Source: Microbispora sp. H13382
Lineage (GTDB): Bacteria > Actinomycetota > Actinomycetes > Streptosporangiales > Streptosporangiaceae
Direction of reading: 5' to 3'
DNA: 64,000 nucleotides
NCBI RefSeq assembly: GCF_014161445.1
Contig: NZ_JABBXA010000013.1
Coordinates: forward strand, 148,870 to 212,869
The notes beneath the pieces were generated by a model that made no database searches, was not told the DNA's origin, and was given only the letters and a program-made list of their open reading frames with translations. The stretch's first letter is position 1. Every line of letters starts with the position of its first letter. Positions 34,058-44,877 of this stretch are shown here, in pieces. The translations under genes were made by a program, and so were the position numbers.

Positions 34058-34624
34058 ATGCGCATCCGGCTCGCCCAGGATCCCGAGGCCGACGAGCTGC
34101 TCGGCCGCAGCCCCCTCGCACTGCTCGTCGGCATGCTGCTCGACCAACAGGTGCCACTGGAGCGGGCCTTCGCGGGGCCCGGCGCGATCGCCGACCGGCT
34201 CGGCCGCGACCTGGACGCGCGTGAGATCGCCTCCTATGATCCTGACCAGTTCGCGGCACTGTTCGCGGCGGCGCCCGCCGTTCATCGGTATCCGAAGGCG
34301 ATGGCGGCCCGCGTCCAGGCGCTCGCGACATATCTCGTCGAGCACTACGATGGCTCGGCCGAGAAGGTATGGGAGGATGCCCGCGACGGTGCCGAGCTGC
34401 TGCGCCGGCTGCTGGCCCTCCCCGGATTCGGCCGGCAGAAGGCCCAGATCTTCCTGGCCCTGCTGGGCAAACAGTGCGGCGTGCGCCCGGACGGCTGGCG
34501 TGAGGCGGCCGGGCCGTACGGCGAGGAGGGGGTGCACCGGTCGGTGGCCGACGTCGTGGACGCCGAGAGCCTGCAACTGGTTCGCGCGACCAAGCAGGAA
34601 GCGAAGCGGGCCGCCAAGAAGTAG
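34058..34624 (+). CDS. HhH-GPD superfamily base-excision repair protein
   Basis: 188 residues. The helix-hairpin-helix LLALPGFGRQKAQIFLALLG (about 127-146) is the DNA-binding signature of the endonuclease III/MutY/AlkA superfamily. The preceding region (LLVGMLLDQQVPLERAFAGPGAI) matches the first core helices. It is shorter than Nth (~210 residues) and lacks the C-terminal FeS cysteines, as in the small actinobacterial HhH-GPD proteins. The aspartate expected ~18 residues after the hairpin may be Asp152 (VRPDGW). The damage specificity is unknown. The gene stands alone. Confidence 0.75.
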   Translation: MRIRLAQDPEADELLGRSPLALLVGMLLDQQVPLERAFAGPGAIADRLGRDLDAREIASYDPDQFAALFAAAPAVHRYPKAMAARVQALATYLVEHYDGSAEKVWEDARDGAELLRRLLALPGFGRQKAQIFLALLGKQCGVRPDGWREAAGPYGEEGVHRSVADVVDAESLQLVRATKQEAKRAAKK

Positions 34625-34801
34625 GCCCGATCCTCCTGCGCGAGGCGCCGGTCTTTTGACAGGATGCGTTGACCGCATGCCGGGCGGGGCTTCCGTCCGC
34701 GTATGCCGATCGCCCATGATGTAGGGCAGATCTGCGCTACCAATCACAGTTATGGAGATGTGCCTCGTGGGAGACGCTGGCACGCGACGGAGGTGCCGAC
34801 C

Positions 34802-36883
34802 ATGAGCGCCGAAACCTCCGTGCCCCGGCCCCGGGAGCCCGGTTTGGACATATCAGACTCCGACCTCTTCAGAGGCCTGATGTCGGAGGCGCCGTTTGCC
34901 TTCGCGTTTTTCGACCCGGATGGGCGTTTCGTCCGGGTCAACTCCACCTTTACCGAGCTGACCGGCCATCCTGTCGAGCTGCATCTTGACCGCCAACCGG
35001 CCGAGTTGCTGCCGGCCGACCTGAGCACCCTGATCGAGGCGGCGCTGGGCCGGATCGCCGACGAGGCGCTGCCGATCACCGACCAGCGGATCAGGACCCG
35101 CGCGGAGAACGGCGACAGCCGCCACTGGACGGTGTCGTTCTTCCCGCTGCACGGCGACGACGGCGTCATCGGGACCGCGCTCTTCGGGGTCGACGTGACC
35201 GAGCGGCAGCTGAACGAGGAGGTGCTGGAGCGCAGCGAGGAGCGCTACCGCTCGCTGGTGGAGTCGCAGCAGCAGCTGGTGTGGATCAGCTCGCCCAGCG
35301 GCTCGGTGGCCGAGGACGCGCCCCAGTGGCGCGCCATCACCGGTCAGGGCCTGGAGGAGTACCTCGCGCACGGCTGGCTGGACGCGGTGCACCCCGACGA
35401 CCGTCCCGGCACCGAGGAGGCGTGGCGCGAGGCGCTGCGCGGCCGCACGATGTTCGAGTGGAGCTACCGGGTGCGCACCCGGGCCAGCGGCTACCGGCAC
35501 TTCGAGGTCCGGGCCGTGCCGATCGTCAGGCACGGCCGCGTGGTGGAGTGGGTCGGGGCCAACACCGACGTCACGCCGCAGCGCGAGGCCGAGGAGATGC
35601 GCGGCCGCCTCACCGACCAGCTCGGCGCCGCCGCGCTGCGCACCGCCCGCCTCCAGGGCGCGACCGCCCAGCTCGCCGAGGCGCTCACCGTCGAGCAGGT
35701 GGTGCAGGTCATCATCGACGTCGGCCGTACGGCCCTCGCCGCCGATCACTCGTCCGTCGCGCTGCTCGACCCGGACCGGGCCACGCTGAAGGTGATCAAC
35801 AGCGGCGGCACCCCGGACGCCCCGGGCGAGGAGATCGACCTCGCGCACCCCAACGTGATGACGATGGCGGTCAACAGCCGCCGCCCGCTCTTCGCCGAGT
35901 CCCCCGACAGCCTGCGCGCCCAGCTCGTCGACGCCGGCGCCGACGAGGCGCGGATCTCCGGCTTCCTGGCGCAGTCGGACGAGCGGGCCTGGGTGGGTCT
36001 GCCGCTGCTCGCGGCCGGCCGGGCGCTCGGCGCGCTGCGGTTCTCGTTCATGCGGACCCAGAAGATCTCACAGGAGGACGGCGTCTTCCTGGAGGCGCTG
36101 GCCGGCCAGTGCGCCCTCGCGGTCGAGCGGGCCACGCTGTTCGAGCGCGAGCACAAGACGGCCGAGACGCTGCAGCGCAGCCTGCTGCCCGAGCGCCTGC
36201 CGGTGGTGCGGGGGATGACGCTCGCCTACCGCTTCCGCTCCGGCTCACGCCACGTGCAGGTGGGCGGCGACTGGTACGACGCGTTCGTCCTGCAGGACGG
36301 CCGGGTGGCGGCGGTGGTGGGCGACGTCATGGGCAAGGGCGTCAAGGCCGCCGCGGGCATGGGCCGGATCCGCAACGCCATGCGGGCGCTCGCGCTGACG
36401 AACCCGCCCCCGGCGGCGGTGCTGACGGGACTCGACCGCGTCTTCGAGGCGACCGAGGAGGAGGAGCAGGTCACCACCCTGGCGTACATGGTCGTCGAGC
36501 CGGGGACCGGGGAGGGCACGCTGGCCCTGGCCGGTCACCCGCCGCCGCTGCTGGTCTCGCCGCAGGGCGTCGGGCTGCTGCACGAGACCGAGCCCGGCAC
36601 CCCGCTCGGCTGGGCCACGAGCCGCAAGCAGTTCAGGTTCTGCGTGCCGCCGGGTCACACCGCCGTCCTGTACTCGGATGGTTTGGTGGAGAACCGCAAG
36701 CGCGGGCTGGATGCCGGACTCAGGGAGCTTTCGTCCGTAGTGGCCGAAGCGCCCCCGGAGGTCCTGAACAGCCCGAATATGCTGCTCGATTTCCTGGTGG
36801 ACCACATGCTGTCCGGGTATGAACAGGACGATGACGTAACGGTACTCGCGGTCCACGTCCCACCGGCCACGAAGAGTGACTGA
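34802..36883 (+). CDS. Multi-sensor PP2C-type phosphatase (PAS-PAS-GAF-SpoIIE)
   Basis: 693 residues from ATG 34802 (GGAGG 9 nt upstream). Two PAS domains (about 20-140 and 145-265, the second ending in a PAC-like REVRAVPIVRHGRVVEWVGANTDVT segment) lead to a GAF domain (about 290-450) and a PP2C/SpoIIE catalytic domain (about 465-690). Metal-binding motifs GGDWYDAF, VGDVMGKG and a terminal DDVTVLAV are present. Such enzymes dephosphorylate STAS anti-anti-sigma factors and thereby activate alternative sigma factors (known for the family). No STAS or anti-sigma gene is adjacent. It lies 219 bp upstream of hrdB in the same direction, but that gap is likely an independent promoter region. Confidence 0.88.
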   Translation: MSAETSVPRPREPGLDISDSDLFRGLMSEAPFAFAFFDPDGRFVRVNSTFTELTGHPVELHLDRQPAELLPADLSTLIEAALGRIADEALPITDQRIRTRAENGDSRHWTVSFFPLHGDDGVIGTALFGVDVTERQLNEEVLERSEERYRSLVESQQQLVWISSPSGSVAEDAPQWRAITGQGLEEYLAHGWLDAVHPDDRPGTEEAWREALRGRTMFEWSYRVRTRASGYRHFEVRAVPIVRHGRVVEWVGANTDVTPQREAEEMRGRLTDQLGAAALRTARLQGATAQLAEALTVEQVVQVIIDVGRTALAADHSSVALLDPDRATLKVINSGGTPDAPGEEIDLAHPNVMTMAVNSRRPLFAESPDSLRAQLVDAGADEARISGFLAQSDERAWVGLPLLAAGRALGALRFSFMRTQKISQEDGVFLEALAGQCALAVERATLFEREHKTAETLQRSLLPERLPVVRGMTLAYRFRSGSRHVQVGGDWYDAFVLQDGRVAAVVGDVMGKGVKAAAGMGRIRNAMRALALTNPPPAAVLTGLDRVFEATEEEEQVTTLAYMVVEPGTGEGTLALAGHPPPLLVSPQGVGLLHETEPGTPLGWATSRKQFRFCVPPGHTAVLYSDGLVENRKRGLDAGLRELSSVVAEAPPEVLNSPNMLLDFLVDHMLSGYEQDDDVTVLAVHVPPATKSD

Positions 36884-37000
36884 ATGAAACAGTCATAACG
36901 GTTGCTTTCGGGTATCAGTGACCTCCTTCCGTACGCACTAGTGTCTCGGTCGGCCTAGGGTGGAGGGGCAACCCGGCGGGACGCGGCCGTATCACGTGCC

Positions 37001-37019
37001 GTGGCGTGCCACAATGGCA
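37001..37019 (+). promoter_or_regulatory. Overlapping inverted repeats in the hrdB leader
   Basis: GTGGC-GT-GCCAC (37001-37012) overlaps TGCCA-CAA-TGGCA (37007-37019), about 85 bp before the hrdB start. They cannot form both stems at once. This could be a protein operator or an RNA leader switch. No clear -35/-10 pair or GGAAT-type sigma-R promoter was recognised in the 219-bp gap. Confidence 0.3.
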
Positions 37020-37102
37020 TGTCGCGGTCTGCGCGACCTCACCACCGGAAAAGAAGAAGCACCTGGGTCCATTCTCGCCATGCGTTCGTTCGAGAGGTGT
37101 TC

Positions 37103-38779
37103 GTGTCGCCTGCAAGTTCGACTCGCTCGAAGCCGTCGGAGCTGAACGAGCCAGTGATTCAGCAGCTCCTCGAGCGTGGGCGCTCGCAGGGTTTCCTCGA
37201 GTCCGAGGATGTCCGCAAGGCCTTCGAGGAAGCGGACATCCCGATGTCGCAAGCCGCTGGATTCCTGCGCAGCCTCAGCAAGGAGGGTGTGACCGTCGTG
37301 GTGACGGCCGCCGACTCCGCGGCTCCCAAGCGCTCTCGAGGTCAAGCCAAGCGCCGCACCACCGCGCCCGTCAAGAAGACCACCAAATCCGCGGCGGCCA
37401 AGGAGTCGCAGCCGGAGACCGTGACCGCAGTGGTCACCGACTCCGCGCCGGCGCCGAAGAGGCCCGCCCCGGCCAAGCCCGCGCCCGCCGCCAAGCCGGC
37501 TGCCGCCAAGGCTCCGGCGAAGCCCGCTCCGCCGAAGAAGGCCGCGCCCGCCAAGCCGGAGGCCCCCGCCGCGGGGCCCGAGGGCAAGGCGCCGAAGGCC
37601 GACTCCAAGCCGAAGTCGGCCGACATCGCCGAGGACGACGAGGACATCGACCTCGAAGGTGACGTCGAGATCGAGGACTTCGACATCGAGGTCGAGGACG
37701 TCGAGATCGACGCCGAGGCGGAGACCGAGGAGGCCGACGCCGAACCCGAGGGGGAGACCGAGGGCGAAGAGCCCAAGGCCGAGGCGCTCGTCCAGTCCGA
37801 GGACGAGGTACTGATCCTCACCGACGACGATGACGACGCGCCCGTCGCCCAGGTCGCGGCGGCCGGCGCCACCGCCGACCCGGTGAAGGACTACCTCAAG
37901 CAGATCGGCAAGGTGCCGCTCCTCAACGCCGAGCAGGAGGTCGAGCTCGCCAAGCGGATCGAGGCCGGCCTGTTCGCCGAGGAGCAGCTCGCCCAGGAGG
38001 CCGACGGCCTGCCCGTCGACGTCCGCGCCGAGCTGGAGTGGATCGCCGAGGACGGCCACCGTGCCAAGAACCACCTGCTGGAGGCCAACCTCCGTCTCGT
38101 GGTCTCGCTGGCCAAGCGGTACACCGGCCGCGGCATGCTGTTCCTGGACCTGATCCAGGAGGGCAACCTGGGCCTGATCCGCGCCGTCGAGAAGTTCGAC
38201 TACACCAAGGGCTACAAGTTCTCGACGTACGCCACATGGTGGATCCGGCAGGCGATCACCCGGGCCATGGCCGACCAGGCGCGGACCATCCGCATCCCGG
38301 TCCACATGGTCGAGGTGATCAACAAGCTGGCCCGTGTCCAGCGGCAGATGCTGCAGGACCTCGGCCGCGAGCCCACGCCGGAGGAGCTGGCCCGCGAGCT
38401 CGACATGACCCCCGAGAAGGTCATCGAGGTGCAGAAGTACGGCCGCGAGCCGATCTCCCTGCACACTCCGCTGGGTGAGGAGGGCGACAGCGAGTTCGGC
38501 GACCTCATCGAGGACTCCGAGGCCATCGTCCCGGCCGACGCCGTCAGCTTCACGCTGCTGCAGGAGCAGCTGCACTCCGTTCTCGACACGCTGTCGGAGC
38601 GGGAGGCGGGCGTGGTGTCGATGCGGTTCGGCCTCACCGACGGGCAGCCGAAGACCCTCGACGAGATCGGGAAGGTCTACGGCGTGACCCGTGAGCGGAT
38701 CCGCCAGATCGAGTCCAAGACCATGTCGAAGCTGCGGCACCCCTCCCGGTCCCAGGTGCTGCGCGACTACCTGGACTGA
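37103..38779 (+). CDS. hrdB: Principal RNA polymerase sigma factor HrdB/SigA
   Basis: 558 residues from GTG 37103 (GAGAGG 6 nt upstream). Region 1.1 (about 10-60) is followed by a ~150-residue low-complexity segment that is first Lys/Ala/Pro-rich and then strongly acidic, a hallmark of actinobacterial principal sigmas. Regions 1.2 to 4.2 are complete: [65 protein letters not shown], and the -35-binding helix [20 protein letters not shown]. It directs housekeeping transcription. A terminator follows directly, so it is the last gene of its transcript. Confidence 0.97.
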   Translation: MSPASSTRSKPSELNEPVIQQLLERGRSQGFLESEDVRKAFEEADIPMSQAAGFLRSLSKEGVTVVVTAADSAAPKRSRGQAKRRTTAPVKKTTKSAAAKESQPETVTAVVTDSAPAPKRPAPAKPAPAAKPAAAKAPAKPAPPKKAAPAKPEAPAAGPEGKAPKADSKPKSADIAEDDEDIDLEGDVEIEDFDIEVEDVEIDAEAETEEADAEPEGETEGEEPKAEALVQSEDEVLILTDDDDDAPVAQVAAAGATADPVKDYLKQIGKVPLLNAEQEVELAKRIEAGLFAEEQLAQEADGLPVDVRAELEWIAEDGHRAKNHLLEANLRLVVSLAKRYTGRGMLFLDLIQEGNLGLIRAVEKFDYTKGYKFSTYATWWIRQAITRAMADQARTIRIPVHMVEVINKLARVQRQMLQDLGREPTPEELARELDMTPEKVIEVQKYGREPISLHTPLGEEGDSEFGDLIEDSEAIVPADAVSFTLLQEQLHSVLDTLSEREAGVVSMRFGLTDGQPKTLDEIGKVYGVTRERIRQIESKTMSKLRHPSRSQVLRDYLD

Positions 38780-38791
38780 CGCACGAGTCGA

Positions 38792-38824
38792 TCGTCCCCC
38801 GGCCACGTACGGCCGAGGGGGCGA
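38792..38824 (+). terminator. Terminator after hrdB
   Basis: A hairpin built from CCCCC-GGCC and GGCC-GA-GGGGG, with outer TCG/CGA pairing, a 6-nt loop and small bulges, 12 bp after the stop codon. Confidence 0.6.
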
Positions 38825-38957
38825 TGGCGTAGGAGTGTCTCGCAGATCTCGCCGTAGCGAGGCGCCGCCTGGGTGACCGCAGTAGGCGAAAGATCTAAGG
38901 GAGACGACTTTACACCCCCGTAACCTCGTGGTAGCGCCCCGGGCACGTCGAGGCTCC

Positions 38958-38963
38958 TAGGCT
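38958..38963 (+). promoter_or_regulatory. Probable -10 element (TAGGCT), leaderless gene
   Basis: TAGGCT ends 8 nt before the ATG at 38972, which has no Shine-Dalgarno sequence. Confidence 0.5.
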
Positions 38964-38971
38964 CGCGCCTC

Positions 38972-39937
38972 ATGGGAGTGATCGAAGTGGATCGGGCGCG
39001 TGCTCGGGGGCCACGAGTGATCCCGGACCGCCCGTGGGCGGACTCAATGCTCGACGAGGCGGTCGAGGCCGCCTGCCGGGGCGACCTCGGACCGGCCGCG
39101 GCCGCCCTCGCGGACAGCAGGGGCGACCCGGAGACGCGGTCGCTGCGGGTGGAGGCGCTGTCGCGGACCGTCATCGGGGCGAGCCGGTCGATCGAGGCGC
39201 TGCTCGCCTATCACCAGGGCAATCCGGACCTCTGGCTGTGGCTCGGCCGGGCCCGCCTGGAGGAGGCCTGGGAACTGCGGCCCGACGTACGGGCCAGAGC
39301 GGTGCAGGCGGACCGGCTGCACACCTATCAGTCGGCGATGGAACGGGCCAGGCAGCCGCTGCTGACGGCGGCGGCGCTCGCGCCGGGCGACCCGGTGCCG
39401 TGGGAGGGCCTGATGTGGCTGGCGGTCGGGCTGGACCGGCCGCGCGGCGACAAGGACGCGGTCTGGTACGAATGCTCCCGCCGCTGGCCGACGCTGTATT
39501 CGGGGGCGGTGGCCCGTCTGATCACGCTGTCGCCCGGCTGGGGCGGCACCGCCCAGGAGATGCTCGCTTTCGCCCGCTCGGCCGCCGCGCACGCCCCGGA
39601 GGGCAGTCCGCTGCCCGCGCTCGTGCCGCTGGCCCACTTCGAGATCGTCGCCGCCGGGCGCACCCCCATGTCGCGGGGTGGCTGGTTCTCCTTCGAGGCG
39701 CAACGCGAGATCGTCTCGGCCTCCGCCCACTGGTCGGAGCGGCGCCTCGGCGGGGCGCACCCGCGGGCGGTCGAGGCGCACAACGTCTTCGGCGCCGCGT
39801 TCTACCTGTCGGACCTGCGGCGTCCGGCGCGTGGCCACCTGGCCAGGACGGGCGGCCGGTTCAGCCGGCTGCCCTGGTCGCACCTCGGCGACCCCGGGCA
39901 GCAGTACCGCCGGGCCTGTTCCCGGCTCAACCTCTGA
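38972..39937 (+). CDS. Conserved hypothetical helical-repeat protein
   Basis: 321 residues, all-helical and Ala/Leu/Arg-rich, without signal or membrane span. Successive helix pairs of the kind ARLEEAWELRPDVRARAVQA, RARQPLLTAAALAPGDP and VWYECSRRWPTLYSGAV suggest a TPR-like solenoid. It recalls the DUF4034-type actinobacterial proteins, though the assignment is uncertain. Transcription is probably leaderless. It is convergent with yaaA, with one base between the two stop codons. Confidence 0.6.
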   Translation: MGVIEVDRARARGPRVIPDRPWADSMLDEAVEAACRGDLGPAAAALADSRGDPETRSLRVEALSRTVIGASRSIEALLAYHQGNPDLWLWLGRARLEEAWELRPDVRARAVQADRLHTYQSAMERARQPLLTAAALAPGDPVPWEGLMWLAVGLDRPRGDKDAVWYECSRRWPTLYSGAVARLITLSPGWGGTAQEMLAFARSAAAHAPEGSPLPALVPLAHFEIVAAGRTPMSRGGWFSFEAQREIVSASAHWSERRLGGAHPRAVEAHNVFGAAFYLSDLRRPARGHLARTGGRFSRLPWSHLGDPGQQYRRACSRLNL

Positions 39938-39938
39938 C

Positions 39939-40688
39939 TCACTCGTTCACGATCACGTCGAGGGTCCGCGGCCGTCCCCGGCCGGCGGACGCGGCCAGTT
40001 CCACCCGGTGCCCCAGGCCGGTCAGCAGGTCGGCGAGGTCGCCGGCCGTGCGGGGCCGGTCGGGGGTCTCGACGAGCGATCGAGCCACCACGCCCCTGGT
40101 GGCCTTCGCCATGTGGCTGACGACCGTCCGCTTCCCGGCCGCCTCCCTCAGCACCCGTACGGCCACGCCGCGTTCGCCGGGTTGCCAGGCGGCGGCGTAC
40201 GTCGCGGACCGCATGTCCACCACGAGCCCCTTCGTCGCGTCGAGCACGGCGCTGATCGACGGCCGCCAGAACGCGGCCAGGCCGCCCATCGGCGGCAGCC
40301 GTACGCCCATGGACAGCCGGTAGGGCGGCACGCGGTCGGACGGGCGCAGCAGGCCCCACAGCGCCGAGAACACGACGATCCTCCGATCCGCCCGCCGCCG
40401 GGCCTCGGGGGAGAGGGTGGCCAGGCCGAGGTTGTCGTACAGCACGCCCGTGTAGAGGGCGGCGACGGGCAGCGTGCGCGCCGTGGGCAACGCCAGGTCG
40501 CGCTCGATCTCGCCGGCCTGCCCCTCGGACAGACCGAGCACGTCGCGCGCCTCGGGGGTGTGGCAGAGCGAGACGAGGGCGTCGAGGACCTTCTCGCGCG
40601 GGGAGGCGAGTTCGGGGAAGCTGAGCCGCCGGACGGTGGAGGTCCCCCGCTCGGCCTTCCCCTCCGAGGGCGGAAGCAGGATGAGCAC
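39939..40688 (-). CDS. yaaA: YaaA/DUF328 family peroxide stress protein
   Basis: 249 residues. The start VLILLPPSEGK is the family hallmark, and later blocks (LYTGVLYDNLGL, FSALWGLLRPSDRVPPYRLSMG, VVDMRSATYAAAW, SHMAKATRGVVARSL) match the complete protein. E. coli YaaA binds DNA and limits intracellular iron during peroxide stress (known); the same role is assumed here. The GTG start at 40688 has a TAAGCT hexamer 8 nt upstream on this strand and no ribosome site, so it is probably leaderless. Confidence 0.88.
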   Translation of the reverse strand: MLILLPPSEGKAERGTSTVRRLSFPELASPREKVLDALVSLCHTPEARDVLGLSEGQAGEIERDLALPTARTLPVAALYTGVLYDNLGLATLSPEARRRADRRIVVFSALWGLLRPSDRVPPYRLSMGVRLPPMGGLAAFWRPSISAVLDATKGLVVDMRSATYAAAWQPGERGVAVRVLREAAGKRTVVSHMAKATRGVVARSLVETPDRPRTAGDLADLLTGLGHRVELAASAGRGRPRTLDVIVNE

Positions 40689-40696
40689 GGTTCCGC

Positions 40697-40702
40697 AGCT
40701 TA
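40697..40702 (-). promoter_or_regulatory. Probable -10 element (TAAGCT) of yaaA
   Basis: On the minus strand TAAGCT ends 8 nt before the yaaA GTG. It lies within a 42-bp divergent gap that also holds the -10 of the GNAT gene. Confidence 0.5.
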
Positions 40703-40717
40703 TCCGGCCCCCCAGGT

Positions 40718-40723
40718 TAGGCT
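40718..40723 (+). promoter_or_regulatory. Probable -10 element (TAGGCT) of the GNAT gene
   Basis: TAGGCT ends 7 nt before the GTG at 40731, implying a leaderless mRNA. Confidence 0.5.
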
Positions 40724-40730
40724 GCGGCGG

Positions 40731-41462
40731 GTGGATGAGGAGATCGCACAGTTCGACCTGCTGGTCGACGAGGCCTGGCCGGCGCCGGGGCGGGCCGAGG
40801 ACGGCGGCTGGGTCTACCGGCACGCGGGCGGCGTGACGAAGCGGGCCAACTCGGTGCTCGCGCTGGGGGAGCGTACGGACCTGCCGGAGGCGGTCGGCCG
40901 GGCGGAGCGGTTCTACGCGGGCCTCGGCCAGCCCTGCGTGTTCTCGGTCGGCATGGGCGCGTCGCGCGGGCTCGACGACGAACTCGCCCGCCGGGGCTAC
41001 CGGCTCGTGGACCCCACTCTGGTGATGACCAGGCCGCTGACCTCCGGTGGCCTCGCCGCCGGGGCGGTGGTGGAGGACGCGCCGTCGGAACGGTGGCTGC
41101 ACACGTGGTGGAGCGTGGACGGAGGGCGGCATCGCGACACCGGGGAGATTCCGGCGCGGACGTGGGGCGAGCGGATCCTCAGCGGAGTGCCCGCCGGGTA
41201 CGTCCTCCTCGACGAGGGCGCGGTGGGAAGGGGCGTCCCGCAGGGCCGGTGGCTCGGAATCTACTGCATGGCCGTCGAGCCACGCGTGAGACGGCGTGGG
41301 CTGGGCGCGGCCGTGCTGCGCACCCTGCTCGCCTGGGGCGAAGGGCACGGCGCGGACAGCGCGTACCTGGTGGTGACGGAGGCCAATGCCGCGGCCCGAG
41401 CGCTCTACGAGCGGGAGGGCTTCACCGTCGCCGGCCGCTATCACTACCGCGTGCGGCCCTGA
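40731..41462 (+). CDS. GNAT family N-acetyltransferase
   Basis: 243 residues from GTG 40731. The C-terminal half is a standard GNAT fold with the acetyl-CoA loop VEPRVRRRGLGAAVLRTLLAWG (Q/RxxGxG/A pattern RRRGLG) and the late motif LVVTEANAAARALYEREGFTVAGRYHYR. The N-terminal half (FDLLVDEAWPAPG to GLGQPCVFSVG) is a degenerate second GNAT-like half, as in two-domain members. Substrate unknown. Much longer upstream frames are open but run through yaaA on the other strand. The -10 position supports the chosen start. Confidence 0.82.
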   Translation: MDEEIAQFDLLVDEAWPAPGRAEDGGWVYRHAGGVTKRANSVLALGERTDLPEAVGRAERFYAGLGQPCVFSVGMGASRGLDDELARRGYRLVDPTLVMTRPLTSGGLAAGAVVEDAPSERWLHTWWSVDGGRHRDTGEIPARTWGERILSGVPAGYVLLDEGAVGRGVPQGRWLGIYCMAVEPRVRRRGLGAAVLRTLLAWGEGHGADSAYLVVTEANAAARALYEREGFTVAGRYHYRVRP

Positions 41463-41684
41463 CGGGCGCCGCCGCAGGAGAGTCCGTGCGCCGGCTCGGG
41501 CCGGTCACGGCACCCGTACAGCGGCCGCCGGTGCGCCGACGGCCGTTGATCACGCCCGGGACGGCATCCGTCGGGGCCCCGGGGGAAGCGGGGATCGGCG
41601 GGTGTCCGGCCCGGGCCGGTGGCTTATAAGGCGACGGCGTGCGGAGCGGACATCGTCGTGACGCTCCGGCACGCCGTCTATGGG

Positions 41685-41915
41685 TCAGCGCTCGCCGTCA
41701 GAGGCGGTCGCGGGGGATTCACTGAGTCGGGCCGACTCGTCCTGGATCTCAGCACCTTTGTCGCGCAGCACAGTCACGTGCTGACGCCCGTGGTGGGCGC
41801 AGAACAGCAACTCCCCACCCACGGGCAGGGTCGCGCGGATGTAGGCCTGAGCACCGCACCGGTCGCACCGGTCCAGGGCCGTCAGCGGCTTGATGGGGGC
41901 GAGAGCTCCAGTCAC
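41685..41915 (-). CDS. Small zinc-ribbon-like protein (DUF7455 type)
   Basis: 76 residues from GTG 41915 (AAAGG 7 nt upstream). The conserved start TGALAPIKPLTALDRCDRCGAQAYIRATLPVGGELLFCAHHG holds a CxxC pair and a CxHH group that could bind one zinc. This is a common actinobacterial protein family without assigned function. It is divergent from parE, a position it often has in relatives as far as I recall. Confidence 0.7.
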   Translation of the reverse strand: MTGALAPIKPLTALDRCDRCGAQAYIRATLPVGGELLFCAHHGRQHVTVLRDKGAEIQDESARLSESPATASDGER

Positions 41916-42162
41916 GTATCGCCTTTCGGGTCGCCCCACATTTCGTGGGGACGTTGGCGTCAGTCACTTGGGACAACATCTAACCGGATGAAGGGCTTCC
42001 CAATCATGCTCCGACTACGCCCAGAGCAGAATGATCCGGAAAGTGACCGGGATCACAGCGAAAGTGCCGGTCATCGTGCTGCGCCTGGCAAGCTTGTACG
42101 CGTACAAACATGAGTGGCGTTAAGCTGCGTACGCGTGTTCGATTGATAAGTGGGAGTTGGGT

Positions 42163-44235
<2,073 letters not shown>

Positions 44236-44257
44236 CCGGTGCCCCGCCGGGCACCGG
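44236..44257 (+). terminator. Terminator of parE
   Basis: Perfect 9-bp stem CCGGTGCCC/GGGCACCGG with a 4-nt loop, starting one base after the parE stop. The duplicated copy at about 44837-44858 has point changes that break this stem. Confidence 0.7.
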
Positions 44258-44272
44258 CTCACCGGCGTGAGC

Positions 44273-44569
44273 TCAGCAACCCTGGGCGGTGAGAAGGTCC
44301 ATGATCTCCGGACGGAAGTTCACCGTCCGGCAGCCATAGGTCCCGGACGGGATGGCGATCGTCCCCCCGCCGACGGTGCCGGTAGTGCTCGGCCCCGTGC
44401 AGCCGGTGGCGATGATGAAGTAGCCCGCCAAGTCGGATATGAAGTTTCGGTTGCCGCTCGTGCAGGTGTAGGTGGCGGTGCCCTGCGCCGCGGCGGGCGC
44501 GGCGGTGACGGCGCTCGCCAGGGTGATCGCGGCGCAGATCGTGGACACGCGCGTGAGCAAAGCGTGCAT
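44273..44569 (-). CDS. Small secreted four-cysteine protein (paralogue 1)
   Basis: 98 residues from ATG 44569 (AAGGA 8-9 nt upstream). A Sec signal peptide (MHALLTRVSTICAAITLASAVTAAPAAA, about 28 residues) precedes a ~70-residue mature domain with four cysteines (YTC, TGC, YGC and the C-terminal QGC), enough for two disulfides. It has no lipobox. The next gene upstream on the same strand is a clear paralogue with the same four-Cys spacing. I do not recognise the family. It lies tail-to-tail with parE, about 37 bp away. Confidence 0.65.
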   Translation of the reverse strand: MHALLTRVSTICAAITLASAVTAAPAAAQGTATYTCTSGNRNFISDLAGYFIIATGCTGPSTTGTVGGGTIAIPSGTYGCRTVNFRPEIMDLLTAQGC

Positions 44570-44639
44570 TGGGGGCGTCCTTCCCAGGGGGGAGGTGTGT
44601 GGACGCATGCCTCCCTACCCGGACAACCCCTGGCCCGAT

Positions 44640-44798
44640 CTGGCAGGCGGTGTCCGGAAGCGGCCAGTTCGGGACGAGGAAGCCTTCCACCTGCCCCTGG
44701 CGGCAGGCCGTGCCGCCGTACTGCTGCTGGTAGAAGATCCCGGTCCCGGCCTCCACCACGACGTACAGCCGGCGGTCGCCGCTCGTCCGCGGTCACCA
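44640..44798 (-). pseudogene. Possible remnant of another secreted protein gene
   Basis: After an in-frame stop near 44798, the minus strand reads DRRLYVVVEAGTGIFYQQ, then QYGGTACRQGQVEGFLVPNW and a PLPDTACQIG segment. This has plausible protein composition and two cysteines but no start codon in context. It lies in the 304-bp gap between the two paralogues, exactly where copy 1 of the duplication has extra DNA lacking in copy 2. It then runs on, out of phase, into the leader of paralogue 1. I see no other gene in this gap. Confidence 0.25.
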
Positions 44799-44804
44799 CG
44801 CCGC

Positions 44805-44877
44805 CCGAGGTGGACCGCGACCACATCGACGCCTGACCGGTGCACCGCCGGGCCCCGGCTCGCCGTCGTGAGCTCAG
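44805..44877. repeat. Duplicated segment, copy 2 (relic of parE 3' end)
   Basis: Carries the last ~10 codons of parE (VDRDHIDA plus stop) with no gene in front of them, so it is a relic. The first 39 bases match copy 1 exactly at an offset of 601 bp; the terminator stem is degraded. Confidence 0.9.

Noticed and set aside
39678-40730. In-frame upstream extension of the GNAT gene
   Set aside because: It lies antisense to yaaA and has no protein-like content; a -10 element 7 nt before GTG 40731 fixes the start.
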